Made by a program: the position numbers and the translations under genes. A stretch of DNA of 64,000 nucleotides from Chloroflexota bacterium (GTDB taxonomy: Bacteria > Chloroflexota > Anaerolineae > Anaerolineales > Villigracilaceae). Under the pieces are notes generated by a model, which searched no databases, was not told the origin of the DNA, and saw nothing but the letters and a program-made list of their open reading frames with translations. This document shows, piece after piece, positions 61,824-64,000 of this stretch. Position 1 is the first letter of the stretch; each line of letters begins with the position of its first letter. The stretch is taken from assembly GCA_016191845.1 (NCBI GenBank), contig JACPVF010000007.1, forward strand, positions 124,001 to 188,000. The letters run 5' to 3'.

Positions 61824-63662
61824 TCATGGAGTTGGAGTCCGAGTTGGGGTGGGCGTCGGCGTAGACGGCTTTTTCGTGGGGCTGGGCGGTGGGGTCTTCG
61901 TCCTGGTCGGCGTGAGGGACGGTTTGGGCGTGGGCGAAGGTGTGATAACCACCAGCTTCTTCAAATGCTCCTCAGCCGTGGTGCGCATCTCTTCCGTCAT
62001 TGCGGAGGCGGGCATGGCGAGCAGAGCCTTCCAATCATTGATGGAGCTCTTGAGCGAGCCGCGCGCTTCGAAGGTCATGGCACGCCAGTACAGGGCCAGG
62101 GCGGTCTGTTCGTCCGTCTCGGCCAGGGCCATCGCGCCTTCAGCTTCCTGATAGGCGCTGCCATATTTTAACTGTCCATAATACGAACGGATCAACGCCA
62201 CCTTGACCTCGAAGGTCTCGCCGACGGTCGGGATGGCGCGCTCGATGTCGGTCTGGGCCTCTTCATATTTTTCCGCTTCGAGCAGGCACATGGCGCGGAT
62301 GAAATAGATCTGACCCTGACGCGGGTCGAGGCTGATGCCTTTGTCGAGCAGAGGCAGGGCCTTTTTGCAATCCCCGGTCTTGTATGCGGATTCGCCCAAC
62401 AGGGCGTAGACCTCGCCGTTCTCGGGGTCATATTGGATGTAGGTGTCGAGCATCTTGGCCGCGTCGGCGTCCCGCCCCTGATCGATGTAGAGCCGTCCCA
62501 ACAGCAGATAGTTGGGCAGGAGCGTGATATCCATGTCGTAGACCTTTTCCGCATAGTCGAGCGCGGTCTCGGTCTCGCCGAGGAGATGGTAGGCCTGGGC
62601 CATGCCGAAGTACACCAGCGGAGACTCGGGGATCAACTTCTCAGCCGCCTGGAAGTCGGCCAGGGCTGACTCGGCATCCTTGCGGCGCAGGTAGAAATTT
62701 CCACGATCGAGATAGACCTCAGCATAGTTCGGGTCGATCTGCAGGGCCAGGTCGTACATTTTGGTCACATCGGCGCTGGGGTCTTCCTGCAAGGCGGTCC
62801 GCGCCAGGCCGAGGTAGGCAGCGGCGAACTTGTCCTTGCTGATCTCCAGTGCCTTGTTATACGCTGTGCGAGCATCGGAATATTTACCCGCCGCGCGATA
62901 CACCTCGCCGATCTGGTAGTACACATCTGCGGAGTCAGGCTCGGCTTTGGCCACGTCGTTCATGTAGCGGATGTACTCATCCAGGTTGCCCTGCTTGAGA
63001 GCAGCCTCCGCGGCCTTGTAGATATCGGCCGAGGCGGGCGAGCGCTTGGTGCTGACGTAGGGCGGCGTGGGCGTGAAGGTCGCGTCCAACAGAGTCCACA
63101 GCGGAGCGGGTCCGCTAGGCGTGGCGGTGGCGGCCTCCGCGACTCCGCCGATGACGGTGGGTGTGAGCGTAAAGGTGGGCGAGGGGCCAGGGGTGAAGGT
63201 GGGCGCGCGGTTGGCACGGTTGGCACGCGGAAGCATCAGCCCGAAGACCACCACTGCAATCAACGCCACCATGCCCACGCCGATGGCGATCAGCCGCGTC
63301 AGCGGATTGGACGTGACCGCCTGGACGCCCTTGGGCTTGGGCTGTTCGTGCGCGAGGAGCAATTTCTCCTCCCATGCGCGCGGGCGGTTCAATGGGAAGG
63401 GCTGTACGGTGTCATCGGGGGGAAGCGCCCCCAGCAGGATCAGACCCCGTTTGGCGGTACCATTCTCGGGGTCCAGTTTGAGGGCGGTTTGCAGGCAGTA
63501 GATGCGCTCCTTGGTGTTATCCACCGCGGCGCTCATCCAGATCCAGTAGGTGGGATTGGTCTGCTCGGCTTTGAGCAACAACGTGAGCAACTCGCGGGCA
63601 CGGGCCTTATTGCCCTGCCTGAGCGCTTCCACCGCATCCTGGAACATGGTGTCTTCAGCCAT
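61824..63662 (-). CDS. Membrane-anchored TPR repeat protein
   Basis: A 612-residue protein. A cytoplasmic N-terminal region with a TPR-like pair (FQDAVEALRQGNKARARELL) precedes a membrane segment at about 122-145. A Thr/Pro linker follows. At least ten TPR units fill about 210-555 (for example DVYYQIGEVYRAAGKYSDAR, EVYALLGESAYKTGDCKKAL). The C-terminus is a Pro/Thr/Ser/Lys tail (TPSPTPKPSLTPTRTKTPPP). Likely a scaffold for protein assembly outside or at the membrane. Confidence 0.85.
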   Translation of the reverse strand: MAEDTMFQDAVEALRQGNKARARELLTLLLKAEQTNPTYWIWMSAAVDNTKERIYCLQTALKLDPENGTAKRGLILLGALPPDDTVQPFPLNRPRAWEEKLLLAHEQPKPKGVQAVTSNPLTRLIAIGVGMVALIAVVVFGLMLPRANRANRAPTFTPGPSPTFTLTPTVIGGVAEAATATPSGPAPLWTLLDATFTPTPPYVSTKRSPASADIYKAAEAALKQGNLDEYIRYMNDVAKAEPDSADVYYQIGEVYRAAGKYSDARTAYNKALEISKDKFAAAYLGLARTALQEDPSADVTKMYDLALQIDPNYAEVYLDRGNFYLRRKDAESALADFQAAEKLIPESPLVYFGMAQAYHLLGETETALDYAEKVYDMDITLLPNYLLLGRLYIDQGRDADAAKMLDTYIQYDPENGEVYALLGESAYKTGDCKKALPLLDKGISLDPRQGQIYFIRAMCLLEAEKYEEAQTDIERAIPTVGETFEVKVALIRSYYGQLKYGSAYQEAEGAMALAETDEQTALALYWRAMTFEARGSLKSSINDWKALLAMPASAMTEEMRTTAEEHLKKLVVITPSPTPKPSLTPTRTKTPPPSPTKKPSTPTPTPTRTPTP

Positions 63663-63676
63663 GCCTTGATTTTACC

Positions 63677-64000
63677 TTACTCGTGGAATTCTTCGACCTG
63701 ATAAATTTGTACGTTGAGATGTTTGTGTCGCCACAGGCCGGGCGCCGCCCCCATCTTGGAACATAGATTATCGAGGAACTCGGCGCGGTCGGGGATCTTC
63801 TCCCACACCTGCGGCAGGAAGGTGGCACGGCGCGGGCCGTCGCGCAGGATGACGCCGTCCACATGCGGGCGGAGCTTGGCGAGCAGGTCGTCGGTGTCTT
63901 TGTATTCGAGTGGGATGGGAGCGGTAAGACGTGAGACTTCGATTTGGATGCCGTCCAATTCCCCCGGGCTGACGGGACGGAAGCGGAAATCTTCCAGCGC
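63677..64000 (-). CDS. AMMECR1-domain protein, 5' end cut by window edge
   Basis: The visible C-terminal 107 residues match the AMMECR1 domain (AmmeMemoRadiSam system protein A): FRFRPVSPGELDGIQIEVSR, GVILRDGPRRATFLPQVWEK, and FLDNLCSKMGAAPGLW. Function in the family is unclear but linked to radical-SAM and Memo proteins. The frame is open at base 64000, so the start is outside the window. It lies 14 bases ahead of the TPR gene start. Confidence 0.85.
   Translation of the reverse strand, partial: ALEDFRFRPVSPGELDGIQIEVSRLTAPIPLEYKDTDDLLAKLRPHVDGVILRDGPRRATFLPQVWEKIPDRAEFLDNLCSKMGAAPGLWRHKHLNVQIYQVEEFHE

Overview
The window is most likely chromosomal DNA from a member of the Chloroflexota, probably class Anaerolineae. 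This is an inference from overall gene style: long Thr/Pro 'TPTPT' linkers, an EPS-associated MarR-type regulator, many short intergenic palindromes, and a GC-rich background broken by AT-rich accessory islands. No rRNA, tRNA, CRISPR array or transposase was recognised.

Region 1 (1-40.5 kb) is a very large surface-polysaccharide or glycoconjugate locus, nearly all on the minus strand. It makes nucleotide sugars: a PseB-like UDP-GlcNAc 4,6-dehydratase, an RmlD-like reductase, a NeuB-family synthase, an SpsF-like cytidylyltransferase, Gmd and GDP-fucose synthase, and an SDR epimerase. It assembles glycans with GT2 and GT4 enzymes, capsule-type GT-B enzymes and several polytopic GT-C-like proteins. 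It modifies them with many SAM methyltransferases, an AAC(3)-family acetyltransferase, a DUF4910 aminopeptidase-like protein, an asparagine synthase and a sulfotransferase. It exports them with Wzm/Wzt. A MarR_EPS-type regulator (21444-21917) sits beside a small plus-strand cluster (22014-24893). The regulator gene and gmd carry the same promoter/operator sequence. An array of DnaA-box-like sites at about 22-bp spacing lies between and inside the neuB-like and rmlD-like genes (11602-11807).

Region 2 (40.5-44.9 kb) holds an aldo/keto reductase, a DUF1905 protein, a winged-helix/SPFH (stomatin) fusion, small unknown proteins and six exact-length 21-bp tandem repeats.

Region 3 (45-54.3 kb) is an AT-rich, plus-strand accessory island. 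It starts with an 876-residue protein that has a TIR-like/DUF4062-like N-terminus and a degenerate STAND-type NTPase core. It continues with small membrane and unknown proteins in units, each followed by a copy of one 100-140 bp structured repeat in the same orientation. The layout resembles an integron-cassette (CALIN) array, but no integrase is present here. A decayed copy of the 3' end of a neighbouring glycosyltransferase gene marks the right flank.

Region 4 (54.4-59.5 kb) returns to polysaccharide genes on the minus strand: a GT4, a Wzx-type flippase, a nucleotide-sugar epimerase and a nucleotide-sugar dehydrogenase. Region 5 (59.5-64 kb) is housekeeping: tsaE-tsaB-rimI followed by a divergent family-4-like uracil-DNA glycosylase, then a TPR protein and the C-terminal part of an AMMECR1-domain protein.
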